33,107 bases of DNA from Chloroflexota bacterium (lineage in GTDB: Bacteria; Chloroflexota; Anaerolineae; Anaerolineales; Anaerolineaceae), in the NCBI GenBank assembly GCA_012522475.1, contig JAAYKH010000013.1:1-33107 (forward strand), written 5' to 3'. This document shows, one piece after another, positions 15,512 to 23,934 of the stretch. The notes below the pieces were generated by a model, which was given only the letters and a program-made list of their open reading frames with translations, did not search any database and was not told the DNA's origin. The first letter of the stretch is position 1, and every line of letters begins with the position of its first letter. Both the position numbers and the translations under genes were made by a program.

Positions 15512-17914
15512 TTAATCTCGTTTCATGTGAACGACGGTAACGCCCTCTCCGCCCTCGGTATCGCCACCGCTTTCGAAGCGGCTGACGTAGGGACTGTTAT
15601 TGAGGGCTTCCCGCACTGAATCGCGTAAACGACCGGTGCCTTTTCCGTGGATGATGCGTACAAAGGGCAATCCCGCCAGATAGGCTTTTTCTAAATAACG
15701 TTCCAGTGCGTCCAGCCCGTCATCGACCCGTTGACCGCGCATATCCATTTCAAAACCCGGGGATACATGGGCGATGGGCAAGGTAGTTTTTCCCGCTTTG
15801 GTTTGGGGCTTTTGAGGTTTAGGGGTTTCTTCTTCCTCTTCGGCATCCCCTTTACGGATGACGTCCAAAGGGCGGGCACGCACCCTGAGCAGACCGACCT
15901 GCACTTCAATTTCATCATCTGCAATGGCGGTGACCACCCCGTCCTGGTTGATCGATCGAAGGTGAATTTTTTCACCCAGCCGGAGAGGCCCTTTGGGCGT
16001 ACGTATGGGTTTTTTGGGTGCCCGGCGGATGATCGGTTCTGCGACATCCTTTTCTAAGGTTTCAAGCGATTCCTCAGCCTGGTTGAGAAGCTCCAGCGGC
16101 TGGTGCGCCCGGTTCAACTGGCGTCTGAGGGTCGCTATTTCTTCCCGTAAGGACGTGAGCTGGTCTTCAGCCTCCTGGCGGGCTGCTTCCAGAAGAGTGT
16201 AACGCTCGTCCTCGATTTGATCGAGCCGATTGGATAATTCTTTTTGGATGGCTTCTGCCGCCCGCTGGGCTGTTTCGGCTGCCTCGCGTGCCTGGCGGGC
16301 TAGGTCGCGCTGGCGATGGATTTCGTCTAATAGATCTTCCGCACGCAGGTCGGTTGGGTCAATCTCAGCGCGGGCTGCGGCAATGATGGCTTTGGGCAAG
16401 CCCAATCGCTCGGCAATTGCCAGCGCGTTGGATCGTCCTGGCAGCCCAATGGTGAGGTGATAGGTGGGCTGCAGGGTTTGCAGATCAAACTCAACGCTGG
16501 CGTTCAGCACACCCGGGTTTGTGTGCGCATAGGCTTTAAGTTCAGGATAGTGTGTAGCCACCAGGCTGGTGATACCTCGCTCCAGCAGGTGGGTCAGCAC
16601 TGCACGGGCCAGGGCTGCGCCCTCTTGCGGGTCGGTTCCAGCGCCCAATTCATCTAATAAGACCAGCGAGGAGGTCGTAGATTTTTTAAGGATGTCGATG
16701 ATATTGGTCACATGACCCGAGAAGGTTGACAGGGATTGCTCAATGGATTGTTCGTCACCGATATCTGCGAAGACCTCTTCAAACACAGACAGCATCGAAC
16801 CCGATTGGGCAGGGACTTGCAAGCCCGATTGGGCCATCAATACCAGCAACCCGATGGTTTTCAGGGTGACGGTTTTCCCACCCGTGTTTGGCCCGGTGAT
16901 GACCAGCGCATAGGTATCCTCATCCAAATCCACGTCGATGGGAACCACAGTCTTGGGGTCAAGCAAGGGGTGCCGGGCTTGATACAGGCGGATGGTGCTG
17001 CCAGGGTGAATTGTTCCTGTCTCTCTGAAGGGCGTCAGGATGGGTTCAACGGCATCGATGTCCATCGCAAAGCGGGCGCACATGCATGCCAGGTCAAGTT
17101 CGGCCAGCGCCTCAACCATGCGTTTGAGATCATCCCCGTGCTCACCAACCTGCCGGCTTAATTCAGCCAAAATCCGCCGGACTTCTTCGCGCTCGGCCAG
17201 CTCCAGCTCGCGATATCGGTTATTCCATTCCACCACCGCCAGAGGTTCAATAAACAGGGTCGCGCCCGATGAGGATTGATCGTGGATGACAGCCTTGATG
17301 CGCCCTTTGTACTCAGCTCGCAGCGGCAGGACGTGCCGTCCATTGCGCTGGGTGATGAGCGGCTCCTGCAGCATGCGGGCGGTGCTGGTATCTGACAGAT
17401 AACGCTGCATACGCACCATCATGCGTTCGTAAGTAATCTTCATCTCGGCTCGAATTTGCGACAATTTGGCAGAGGCTGAATCGAGGACTTCGCCTCGCTC
17501 GGAAATTGTCTTGCTGATCAGGTCGACCAGTCCCAGGCCAATCGGCAGGTCTTCTGAGAGGTTGAAAAGCAGCGGCGTTTCTTCAGCCAGATTTTCCATA
17601 CCCCGCCGAATTGAGCGAGAAACGATCAGCGTGTTTTTAATTGCCAGCAGGTCGCTCGGTTCAAGCACACCCTCACGCCGGGCAACGCCCACCTGGGGGC
17701 GGATATCCTGTGCGTTTTGAAAAGAAAAATCAAGGTTGATGCTGAGGATATGGCGCGCTTCTCGGGTGGCCGTTTGCCGATCGCTGACGCCCTGCAGGTC
17801 TGACAGGGGTCTCAGCAGGCGGGCAAGCTCGGCCGAGGCGCTGAAACCGGCGTACTCCACCAGGCGGTTGACAACTTTATTGAATTCAAGGGTCTGACAC
17901 GTTTTTTTGTCCAT
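15512..17914 (-). CDS. mutS2: MutS2 (Smr-domain MutS-like ATPase/endonuclease)
   Basis: 800 residues, the typical MutS2 length. It begins MDKKTCQTLEFNKVVNRL, has the clamp/lever region, Walker A TGPNTGGKTVTLK near residue 341, Walker B LVLLDELGAGTDPQEG, the ABC-type SLSTFSGH, a coiled-coil stretch of about residues 520-625, a KOW-like segment (GEKIHLRSINQDGVV) and a C-terminal Smr nuclease domain of about 720-800 with DMRGQR and HGKGTGRLR. MutS2 limits homologous recombination and, in Bacillus, splits collided ribosomes; it is not a mismatch repair protein. No ribosome binding site precedes the ATG and a TAAACT lies eight bases upstream, so the mRNA may be leaderless. Confidence 0.96.
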   Translation of the reverse strand: MDKKTCQTLEFNKVVNRLVEYAGFSASAELARLLRPLSDLQGVSDRQTATREARHILSINLDFSFQNAQDIRPQVGVARREGVLEPSDLLAIKNTLIVSRSIRRGMENLAEETPLLFNLSEDLPIGLGLVDLISKTISERGEVLDSASAKLSQIRAEMKITYERMMVRMQRYLSDTSTARMLQEPLITQRNGRHVLPLRAEYKGRIKAVIHDQSSSGATLFIEPLAVVEWNNRYRELELAEREEVRRILAELSRQVGEHGDDLKRMVEALAELDLACMCARFAMDIDAVEPILTPFRETGTIHPGSTIRLYQARHPLLDPKTVVPIDVDLDEDTYALVITGPNTGGKTVTLKTIGLLVLMAQSGLQVPAQSGSMLSVFEEVFADIGDEQSIEQSLSTFSGHVTNIIDILKKSTTSSLVLLDELGAGTDPQEGAALARAVLTHLLERGITSLVATHYPELKAYAHTNPGVLNASVEFDLQTLQPTYHLTIGLPGRSNALAIAERLGLPKAIIAAARAEIDPTDLRAEDLLDEIHRQRDLARQAREAAETAQRAAEAIQKELSNRLDQIEDERYTLLEAARQEAEDQLTSLREEIATLRRQLNRAHQPLELLNQAEESLETLEKDVAEPIIRRAPKKPIRTPKGPLRLGEKIHLRSINQDGVVTAIADDEIEVQVGLLRVRARPLDVIRKGDAEEEEETPKPQKPQTKAGKTTLPIAHVSPGFEMDMRGQRVDDGLDALERYLEKAYLAGLPFVRIIHGKGTGRLRDSVREALNNSPYVSRFESGGDTEGGEGVTVVHMKRD

Positions 17915-17922
17915 GCGAGGTT

Positions 17923-17928
17923 AGTTTA
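17923..17928 (-). promoter_or_regulatory. Possible -10 element for leaderless mutS2 mRNA
   Basis: TAAACT on the minus strand ends eight bases before the mutS2 ATG, and there is no Shine-Dalgarno sequence. The -35 position holds no good hexamer, so support is weak by itself; the parallel with pcrA and nadK is the reason for listing it. Confidence 0.35.
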
Positions 17929-18027
17929 TCATGGAATTTAAGGGGATGTTGTGAATGAGGAAAAAGATATTCAGCAGTTAGAAAACAGGAATTTATTGTT
18001 AGGTAATGGAGGTTTGTTGATTAACAA

Positions 18028-19053
18028 TCACCGATGGCGATACCCGGAGATGTTGGCGATTGTCTTGTTGCACTGTTGACGGTACTCATCGATAATTTGA
18101 TCGTAAAGTGGAAAACTTTGCCAATCTTCGATGCGCTGATGGGCTTCCAGCCAGTCGTAGGTGCGTTTTGACCCTGTCAGCCAATCCACAGTGACTTCAA
18201 ACCCGAGGTCGCGCTTGGCCGCGCTGTTATCAAAGATATTGGTGTACTGGAAATTGAGATAGGTGACCATGGTACCCTCTGGCGAGATGCGCACGAGGAT
18301 GTCCGCCGGGATGTGGATGAGTTTGGGTTTGGGGGCGCCAATGGCGAGCGCCAGGCGCTCGTAGTACTGATTCCAGGTCTGCCATTCTTCACCGGCCAGG
18401 TGGTAAGCCTCCCCGAAGGCGGTTTCGTTGCCAACGGCGTTGACAAAAGCACGCGCTACATCATCAACATAGCAGGAAACCCATAAAGACTCGCCATCAC
18501 CATGCACTATGATGGGTTTGCCCTGGCGTAATCGGTCCAGGAAGGAGGTGCGCTTTCCGAAGGTGTGAATAATGGGGCCGCCTTCGCCGTAGGTGCTGGC
18601 CGGGCGCAGGATGGTGACCGGGAAATGACCGGCGTGGTGAGCAGCCATGAACAGGTCTTCACAGGCTGCTTTTTCGCGACCATAATCCGAGAGGGATTCC
18701 CGGGGATGAGATTCAAGCACCGGGAAGGTGGATGGTGGTTTTGTGTATACGTCCACCGTGCTGCAGAAGATAAATTGCCCCACCCTGCCAGCCAGCGCCC
18801 GAATGGTGCTTTCTGCCTGTTCGGGTTGGTAGCAAACCATGTCGATGACACAATCAAAAGGCCCACAGGCAGCTATTTTTTCTTCAAACGTGGTCAGGTT
18901 GTTGCGATCGCCACGGATGTGTGTAAACGCACCCTCCAGTCTGGATTCGGTTTGGCCGCGATTATATAAGGTCAGGCTGTGCCCGGCTGCAAGCAGCTGG
19001 CGGCTAATGGGCGTGCTGATCAGGCCTGTTCCTCCAATGATCAGGATGTTCAT
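18028..19053 (-). CDS. NAD-dependent epimerase/dehydratase (extended SDR)
   Basis: 341 residues. The Rossmann motif ILIIGGTGLISTPI is at residues 3-16, IRGDRNN marks the second strand region, and the catalytic SDYGREK (Tyr-x3-Lys) is at about residues 122-128. The C-terminal part has the substrate-binding residues of nucleotide-sugar epimerase-like proteins. Such enzymes act on nucleotide sugars; the substrate cannot be told here and no sugar-biosynthesis cluster surrounds it. GGAG lies seven bases before the ATG. mutS2 begins 113 bases downstream. I see no terminator between them. Confidence 0.85.
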   Translation of the reverse strand: MNILIIGGTGLISTPISRQLLAAGHSLTLYNRGQTESRLEGAFTHIRGDRNNLTTFEEKIAACGPFDCVIDMVCYQPEQAESTIRALAGRVGQFIFCSTVDVYTKPPSTFPVLESHPRESLSDYGREKAACEDLFMAAHHAGHFPVTILRPASTYGEGGPIIHTFGKRTSFLDRLRQGKPIIVHGDGESLWVSCYVDDVARAFVNAVGNETAFGEAYHLAGEEWQTWNQYYERLALAIGAPKPKLIHIPADILVRISPEGTMVTYLNFQYTNIFDNSAAKRDLGFEVTVDWLTGSKRTYDWLEAHQRIEDWQSFPLYDQIIDEYRQQCNKTIANISGYRHR

Positions 19054-19116
19054 CGAGTTTCTCCGATACGATTAAAAAATAAATGTTATGGGTGAATGAT
19101 TATAGAAACGCATAGA

Positions 19117-19148
19117 TGATTCAGGAAGCGAATTTTATTCCTTAATCA
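19117..19148 (-). repeat. Hairpin just after the restriction endonuclease gene
   Basis: On the minus strand TGATT-A-AGGAA pairs with TTCCT-G-AATCA around ten bases, giving ten pairs with one mismatch. It begins five bases after the endonuclease stop. There is no T-run, so it may protect the 3' end or terminate weakly. Confidence 0.4.
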
Positions 19149-19152
19149 TTTG

Positions 19153-19893
19153 TTAGTCAAGATCTAAATTCCCACTGTTAAATTCAACGAACCTTTCCCA
19201 ATTAATTTCACCTTTGGAATCGCAATAGTTATCAAGAAACTGCTTTGTAAAACGATTTATGACTCGATTCTTTTCAAGATAAAAAGAATCATTATGTTCT
19301 TTGGCTCGATATCCAATAGGCTCAATAATCTCTTTGTATAATTCTTTATTTCCGCTGATTAAGTACCAGAAGTTTTGGCCGACAACTTTCATATATCCCC
19401 GAAGAAAGGAGGTTTTTGTTTTACCGTAACAAATGCCAAGAACTGGCTGCACATTCTTCTGATAATTTGATTGTTTAATTCTCACAACTGCATTTGCTAA
19501 ATCTTCTTGTAATTTTCTGTGTTGAGAGCTATTGCCCCAATTCGTGCCTGATTTAATAGAAACGATATAATGGATCTGTTGATTAAAGAATTCTAAATCA
19601 ACGCCAGGTGCACTTGATTTGTGCCCATTATAAATTTTTCCCGCTATAAAAATCGCGAGTTCTTCGAGAAAATCACCAAATAATTTTTCCTCTGACGAAG
19701 AAAGAAACGCCTCTAACAACCCAGTAATCAATTCATTAGCAGTTGATATGTTCTTTGCTTTGAAGAGATAAGGGTTTTTCCTTAACAATTTATTTAAATC
19801 CAAACTTTCCAAGGAATAAATTCTTCGTTGATGGAAATCAACAATATTTTTGTTTACAAAATCACAAACTTCTAACATGTCTAGATTAGGCAT
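19153..19893 (-). CDS. Type II restriction endonuclease (resembles the PmeII/EcoO109I group)
   Basis: 246 residues. It should cut DNA lacking the methyl mark placed by the neighbouring methyltransferase. By recall it matches a type II endonuclease family with conserved NPYLFKAKNI (residues 40-49), SSSEEKLFGDFLEELAIF (65-82), GVDLEF (97-102), VSIKSGTNWGNSSQ (111-124), GICYGK, GQNFWYLISG and IIEPIG. D99 and K114 (with S112 before it) fit a PD-(D/E)xK-like metal site, with Glu77 or Glu78 as a further candidate acid. The recognition sequence is unknown. The ATG follows the methyltransferase stop directly (TAGATG), so the two are translationally coupled. The gene is AT-rich (19201-19260 has 17 G+C in 60 bases, against 31 in 60 at 16501-16560), pointing to transfer. 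Confidence 0.82.
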   Translation of the reverse strand: MPNLDMLEVCDFVNKNIVDFHQRRIYSLESLDLNKLLRKNPYLFKAKNISTANELITGLLEAFLSSSEEKLFGDFLEELAIFIAGKIYNGHKSSAPGVDLEFFNQQIHYIVSIKSGTNWGNSSQHRKLQEDLANAVVRIKQSNYQKNVQPVLGICYGKTKTSFLRGYMKVVGQNFWYLISGNKELYKEIIEPIGYRAKEHNDSFYLEKNRVINRFTKQFLDNYCDSKGEINWERFVEFNSGNLDLD

Positions 19894-20766
19894 CTATTCC
19901 TCGTCTATGTTAGCAGAATAAATCTCTGTATCTTCGGCGATTAGTGGTAGTTTTATTTGAGTATCAGCTAATCGATCATTACTCAGTTCAACATAGTTTT
20001 GCTCAATATCAATACCCAAATACTTTCTTCCTAATTGTATAGCAGCAACAGCAGTGGTACCTGACCCAACGAATGGATCGAGAACAAGATCGTTGGGTTG
20101 AGTGAATAATTTGATGAACCAGGTCGGTAAATCGATTGGAAAAGCAGCACTGTGATTTCTATTCGAACATTCAGTTGCCAAATGAAGAACGTTAGTTGGA
20201 TATACTTTCTGTCTTCCCACCCAATTACTAATGTTTTTGCCAAAACCGCTGCCTACTTTGGACTCGTCTCTTGTCTTGTCTGTTTCACTTAAATTACTTA
20301 ATCTATCTTTTGCCCAATCTCCGACAGGAAGCATAACTGCTTCCTGATACATATTAAATTTTCTACTTTTGTTAAACTGAAGCAGTCTTTCCCAGTTGTC
20401 TCTAAATCTATTGGGCCACTTTCCCGGATAAGAATTTTTTTTGTGCCAAATAAATTCTTCTGTCCATAACCACCCATGTGCTCTCATCTTTAGAATTAAT
20501 TCGATAACATAGGGATGCCTTTCGCCATTCACAACCCTCTCTTTAATATTTAAAATAAAAGTTCCTTTTGGTTTTAGAACTCGGAAAAACTCAATAGCCT
20601 TGGGCATAAACCAATCAACATAATTCTCAGGCTTGATACCCCCATAAGTTGTTTTCCGCTGGTCGGCGTAAGGCGGTGAAGTAAAGATCAAATCAACACA
20701 GTTATCCGGAAGTGATTTCAATACTTGTTGGCAGTCACCAAGGAGAATTTGGTTTTCAAAATTCAT
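19894..20766 (-). CDS. Type II DNA methyltransferase (beta class, N4-cytosine or N6-adenine)
   Basis: 290 residues from ATG 20766. The catalytic motif IV TSPPY is at residues 29-33 and the SAM-binding motif I DPFVGSGTT at 230-238, the order of a beta-class amino-methyltransferase. TSPPY is common in N4-cytosine enzymes such as M.PvuII, but N6-adenine cannot be excluded. It protects the host from the co-transcribed endonuclease. An in-frame TTG six bases upstream (20772) is less likely as a start. AT-rich like the endonuclease and with its own promoter in the gap after sfsA, so the pair forms a self-contained cassette. No controller (C) protein gene is present. Confidence 0.93.
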   Translation of the reverse strand: MNFENQILLGDCQQVLKSLPDNCVDLIFTSPPYADQRKTTYGGIKPENYVDWFMPKAIEFFRVLKPKGTFILNIKERVVNGERHPYVIELILKMRAHGWLWTEEFIWHKKNSYPGKWPNRFRDNWERLLQFNKSRKFNMYQEAVMLPVGDWAKDRLSNLSETDKTRDESKVGSGFGKNISNWVGRQKVYPTNVLHLATECSNRNHSAAFPIDLPTWFIKLFTQPNDLVLDPFVGSGTTAVAAIQLGRKYLGIDIEQNYVELSNDRLADTQIKLPLIAEDTEIYSANIDEE

Positions 20767-20802
20767 CAGCAATCCATATTTTAAATCAATTATCCCCTAT
20801 AA

Positions 20803-20831
20803 ATATAACCCATTTTGACCAGGTGCGTCAA
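20803..20831 (-). promoter_or_regulatory. Promoter of the restriction-modification operon
   Basis: On the minus strand TTGACG (20826-20831) and TTATAT (20803-20808) are 17 bases apart. Transcription would start about 30 bases before the methyltransferase ATG, so the methylase is read before the endonuclease. Confidence 0.65.
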
Positions 20832-20850
20832 GAAAATTAGAATTAATTTT

Positions 20851-21540
20851 CTATATATTTACCGGGATTTCTTCGACGATTTCGATTCTATCCAGACGCA
20901 CATCACAGCGGTAAGCATGGACTTCCACACCGGCACGATTAACATGGCGCAGTACGGCAGTAAATTCGGGGTCGATCGCCTCATAAGGACAAAATCTGCG
21001 TGCATCGCCGCGCTGTGCGATGAAGACGACGCTCGCCCGGTCACCGCCTGAGGCTAATTCTGCCAGAACCTCCAGGTGACGCCTGCCGCGCGCGGTCGGT
21101 GCGTCCGGGAACATTCCCACGCCGTTCTCAACAAAGGTAACCGATTTGACCTCCACCCAGCAAAATCCCTCTGGTGATGACAGGCGGAAGTCCAGCCGGC
21201 TGTGCCCCTGGGCAACTTCTTTTTCAAGGTGTGGAAAGGGAAACGCAGTCAAATGCCCCCGGGCAACAGCTTCGGCGAAGAGCAAATTTGCCGTGCTTGC
21301 GTTAACCGAGCACAGCCCGCCGTTTGGAAGCTCACTCAACAAGAGGGTGTAGGCTGTCTTGCGTTTGGGGTCGTTGTTTGCTTCCAACCATACGCGGCAT
21401 CCTGGCTGGAGCGCGCCGGTCAGCCGCCCGGTGGTGGGTACATAAACCACCACGGTTTCGTCAGACGTCAGCAGCACATGTGCAGTGAAACGGTTTTTTC
21501 TTTGTATCAAGGTCCCTGGGATAAGCGGTGGGAATTTCAT
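20851..21540 (-). CDS. sfsA: SfsA family protein (sugar fermentation stimulation protein homologue)
   Basis: 229 residues, the normal length. SfsA was named from an E. coli maltose-use phenotype; the fold has an OB-like N-terminal DNA-binding part and a nuclease-like C-terminal part. Typical features are the start FPPLIPGTLIQRKNRF, VPTTGRLTGALQPGC, YTLLLSE, SRLDFRL, WVEVKSVT (the PD-ExK-like core E-x-K), FPDAPTARGRRHLEVL and RRFCPYEAIDPEF. The true role remains uncertain. The ATG lies two bases after the stop of the preceding PfkB-fold gene, indicating translational coupling. Confidence 0.95.
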   Translation of the reverse strand: MKFPPLIPGTLIQRKNRFTAHVLLTSDETVVVYVPTTGRLTGALQPGCRVWLEANNDPKRKTAYTLLLSELPNGGLCSVNASTANLLFAEAVARGHLTAFPFPHLEKEVAQGHSRLDFRLSSPEGFCWVEVKSVTFVENGVGMFPDAPTARGRRHLEVLAELASGGDRASVVFIAQRGDARRFCPYEAIDPEFTAVLRHVNRAGVEVHAYRCDVRLDRIEIVEEIPVNI

Positions 21541-21542
21541 TT

Positions 21543-22754
21543 CTACCGTCTTTTACCGGCTGGATGATGGATCGTCGGTTTGGTCCATAAGCCCTGAGCA
21601 CGATCCTCGACCCAGCCAAAAGGCGCCAGGGCCAGCGGAAGAGTCTCCCAGCCGCTTTCAACCTGTGAGCCAACATGCTCCCAGCCACCCGGCGTACCGA
21701 TCGCACTCCCGGTTTCAATCCAGTTTGCGCTGGTTCCGGCCGCTATGCGCAAGGCTTGCTCAGGTGGAGCACCTTGTAAAACACTGGCCAGGAACCCCGC
21801 ATGGACGGCAGAGCCTGCCGTTTTGGATAGTGTTCCGGTCGTCACAAAACCAGGCGCCCAAATTTGCCGGTTATGCCAGCGGTCGTCCAAATGTTCCAGG
21901 CCTCGCCCGCATTTCTGCCAGATAGATTCGGAAGCTGTGCGCAGGTAGACCCCATCTTTCCCAAGGTTCACCAGTAAAGCTTTGACCCCACGGGCCAACA
22001 CCCAATTCGCCATTTCCTCCAAGTGCTCTGGTGCAACAACATCGATCAAACCGGTCTGGGGCTCTGCAGCGTATTGGTCGTAAACTTCTCGCTTGAGCAG
22101 AAAAACCAGTGCCTCCACGTTGGGGAGGAACAGGTCAACCAAGGGGAGGGTATTTTCCAGAATGGCAGTTCCGTCCAGATGAGCTGTGGGGCCAGACAAG
22201 CCAGGCAGTTCGAATCCAAGGGAGGTGCTCAGTCCGGCACGGCGGGCACGTGCCAGTATTGAGACCAGCTCCGCCCCGTCACCTCGATAGATTGAGCGCA
22301 TACCCGATAGACCGCCGAAGTGGAATAAATGTGCCCGTTCAAGGATTTCACGCGACAGGTCTGAAGCATAAAAAGTGTTATTGGCGCCCGGATGGTAGAA
22401 GGAAGAACGCTCTCCCTCGGGAGGGTTGCTCAGGACGGTGACGCCGGTGGGCTGGCTGAGGTCAATCACCAGGTTGTCTGCCAGGGTGGGCGCGATTTTG
22501 CGCAGTTGCTCCTGGAGGATGTGTCCAAATAGGTCATCTCCAATCTTCCCGATCAGCCGGACAGGAACACCCAATTGATGTAAGATCAGACCGATATTGG
22601 CAACTGCGCCACCCGGGGCATAACCGACGCTGTCTGTTTGAACCAGATAGCTGGGCTGAAAGAAATCCTGGCATTGCGCTTCAGGCAGCGCAGTTAAGTC
22701 GGGCGTCATGTTCAGGCAGAGCAGCCCGACGATGATGGCCTGTTTGTCAAGCAT
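21543..22754 (-). CDS. PfkB-fold carbohydrate kinase-like protein lacking the catalytic Asp
   Basis: 403 residues from ATG 22754, chosen because GGGAG lies eight bases before it; an in-frame extension to 22871 has no such signal. The ribokinase-family N-terminal signature GGAVANIGLILHQLGV is followed by RLIGKIGDDLFG and a fold consistent with sugar or nucleoside kinases. The second signature normally reads TGAGDAF.AGFL; here the aligned segment is KTAGSAVHAGFLASVL, with Ser (codon 21810-21812) where the catalytic base Asp belongs. The Gly of the anion hole is retained, but the protein may be inactive, use another residue or have a different role. The C-terminal segment WIETGSAIGTPGGWEHV is intact. 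Coupled to sfsA downstream. Confidence 0.85.
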   Translation of the reverse strand: MLDKQAIIVGLLCLNMTPDLTALPEAQCQDFFQPSYLVQTDSVGYAPGGAVANIGLILHQLGVPVRLIGKIGDDLFGHILQEQLRKIAPTLADNLVIDLSQPTGVTVLSNPPEGERSSFYHPGANNTFYASDLSREILERAHLFHFGGLSGMRSIYRGDGAELVSILARARRAGLSTSLGFELPGLSGPTAHLDGTAILENTLPLVDLFLPNVEALVFLLKREVYDQYAAEPQTGLIDVVAPEHLEEMANWVLARGVKALLVNLGKDGVYLRTASESIWQKCGRGLEHLDDRWHNRQIWAPGFVTTGTLSKTAGSAVHAGFLASVLQGAPPEQALRIAAGTSANWIETGSAIGTPGGWEHVGSQVESGWETLPLALAPFGWVEDRAQGLWTKPTIHHPAGKRR

Positions 22755-23079
22755 GCGTGGTCTCCCGTGTGAAATATCGCTATTAATCTTATCACAGGGT
22801 ATGCCACGATTTACGATTAGAAACAGGTAATTGGGTGTGGGATGATGAGGGGTTGGGAACTTAGAAAACAAATAAGAGCTAAAAAGTTGCTGTTTTCATG
22901 AGTAAATACGCTCAACGCGAAAGATGACCCTTCTTTTTTCCCGGTATAATTAAACTGGGCTTTCACGAAAACGTGAGCTTTTTTTACCCTATACAATGCG
23001 TTGTTTCTGGCTAAAAGCGCCAATGGCGAACAAAGATATGCCAAAAAACCGCCTGGAATGAGGAGAAGATAGACGCACA
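22755..23079. promoter_or_regulatory. Divergent intergenic region with a terminator-like hairpin
   Basis: This gap separates a minus-strand kinase-like gene from a plus-strand methyltransferase. On the plus strand TCACG (22963-22967) and CGTGA (22972-22976) pair around AAAA, extended by GC/GC across a two-base bulge, with seven Ts at 22979-22985: a short intrinsic terminator. A perfect TATAAT (22945-22950) lies just ahead of it but has no good -35. A 91-codon minus-strand frame here is not supported. The methyltransferase ribosome binding site, GAGGAG, is 14 bases before its ATG, unusually far. Confidence 0.4.
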
Positions 23080-23814
23080 ATGACCAACTCACTGGATTTT
23101 AATACGAAATCAATCGCCCAGGATGCCTATGATAAGTTGGCGGAAGAGTACGCAGCCCGGATTGGAACCAAAGCACATAACGCCTATTATGAGCGTCCGG
23201 CGACCCTCTCGCTATTGCCAGAGGTCAAGGGGCGGCGCGTTCTGGACGCGGGTTGCGGCCCCGGAGTTTATGCTGAAATCCTGGTGAAACGGGGTGCACA
23301 AGTGGTGGCGCTGGACGCCAGCCCGAAAATGGTGGCGTTGGCCCGTGCCCGCCTGGGTGAAGCGGTGCCGGTCATCCAGGCCAGCCTGGAAAACCCGCTG
23401 AATTTTTTAGAGAACGAATCGTTTAACCTGGTGGTGGCGCCCCTGGTGTTGGACTATGTACGTGATTGGCGGGCAGTCTTCGGTGAATTTCAACGGGTGT
23501 TAATGCCTGGCGGCGTTTTGGTGTTCTCGATGGAGCACCCAACGATGAAATACCTGGATTTTCTGGAGGAAAGCAACTACTTCCAGACAGAGCTGGTTTC
23601 CTATACCTGGAAAGGGTTTGGCCTGCCGGTGGAGGTGCCTTCCTACCGGCGCTCCCTGGCTGAGGTCTTCAACCCGTTGATTGAGGCAGGGTTTGTGATC
23701 GATCGCGTTTTGGAACCGTTGCCGATCGAAACCTTTAAAGAAACTGAACCCGAGAATTATGAAAAGTTGCTGCGAGAGCCGGGTTTCTTGTGCATCCGGG
23801 CTTTGCGGAGATGA
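23080..23814 (+). CDS. Class I SAM-dependent methyltransferase
   Basis: 244 residues with a seven-strand Rossmann methyltransferase fold. Motif I VLDAGCGPGVYAE is at about residues 52-64, the acidic residue of motif II is in VVALDASPKM, the post-II region is ENESFNLVVAPLVLDYV, and the later motif VLMPGGVLVFSMEHP is clear. The HP after FSMEHP and the C-terminal AGF.IDRVLEPLP are typical of small-molecule methyltransferases related to the UbiE/BioC group. The substrate is unknown. It is on its own between two plus-strand gaps; its function is not explained by neighbours. Confidence 0.85.
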   Translation: MTNSLDFNTKSIAQDAYDKLAEEYAARIGTKAHNAYYERPATLSLLPEVKGRRVLDAGCGPGVYAEILVKRGAQVVALDASPKMVALARARLGEAVPVIQASLENPLNFLENESFNLVVAPLVLDYVRDWRAVFGEFQRVLMPGGVLVFSMEHPTMKYLDFLEESNYFQTELVSYTWKGFGLPVEVPSYRRSLAEVFNPLIEAGFVIDRVLEPLPIETFKETEPENYEKLLREPGFLCIRALRR

Positions 23815-23864
23815 CCGCAAAAGTTAAGATCTGCACAAAGTGCTCAGGTATCAGTGGTATCATC

Positions 23865-23877
23865 TGTGTAAACTGAC
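23865..23877 (+). promoter_or_regulatory. 13-base motif shared with the ecfT-ecfS gap (copy 1)
   Basis: TGTGTAAACTGAC lies 57 bases before the metal-sensor gene and is repeated exactly at 25606-25618. At this site it is flanked by CTGT and ACAG (23864-23879), a partial dyad. A nearby direct repeat GGTATCA (twice around 23848-23862) is also seen. It could be an operator; it does not resemble the G-tract operators known for CsoR or RcnR. Confidence 0.35.
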
Positions 23878-23934
23878 AGCTTCGAGACCGAACAGGGAAA
23901 GATGACCTCAGCGTCAGAAATTGTGAGTTATTAA

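Noticed and set aside
16736-17161. 141-codon frame antisense to mutS2
   Set aside because: It lies entirely within a strongly conserved mutS2 coding region and shows no motif; a shadow frame.
19054-20850. Transposon or insertion sequence carrying the R-M genes
   Set aside because: No transposase, integrase, terminal inverted repeat or target duplication can be seen at either edge.
22922-22950. Promoter from the TATAAT at 22945 driving the methyltransferase at 23080
   Set aside because: There is no -35, and a terminator-like hairpin with seven Ts stands directly after it, so it would not feed the gene.
22817-23092. 91-codon minus-strand hydrophobic frame
   Set aside because: It covers the divergent regulatory gap, has no start signal and overlaps the plus-strand methyltransferase start.
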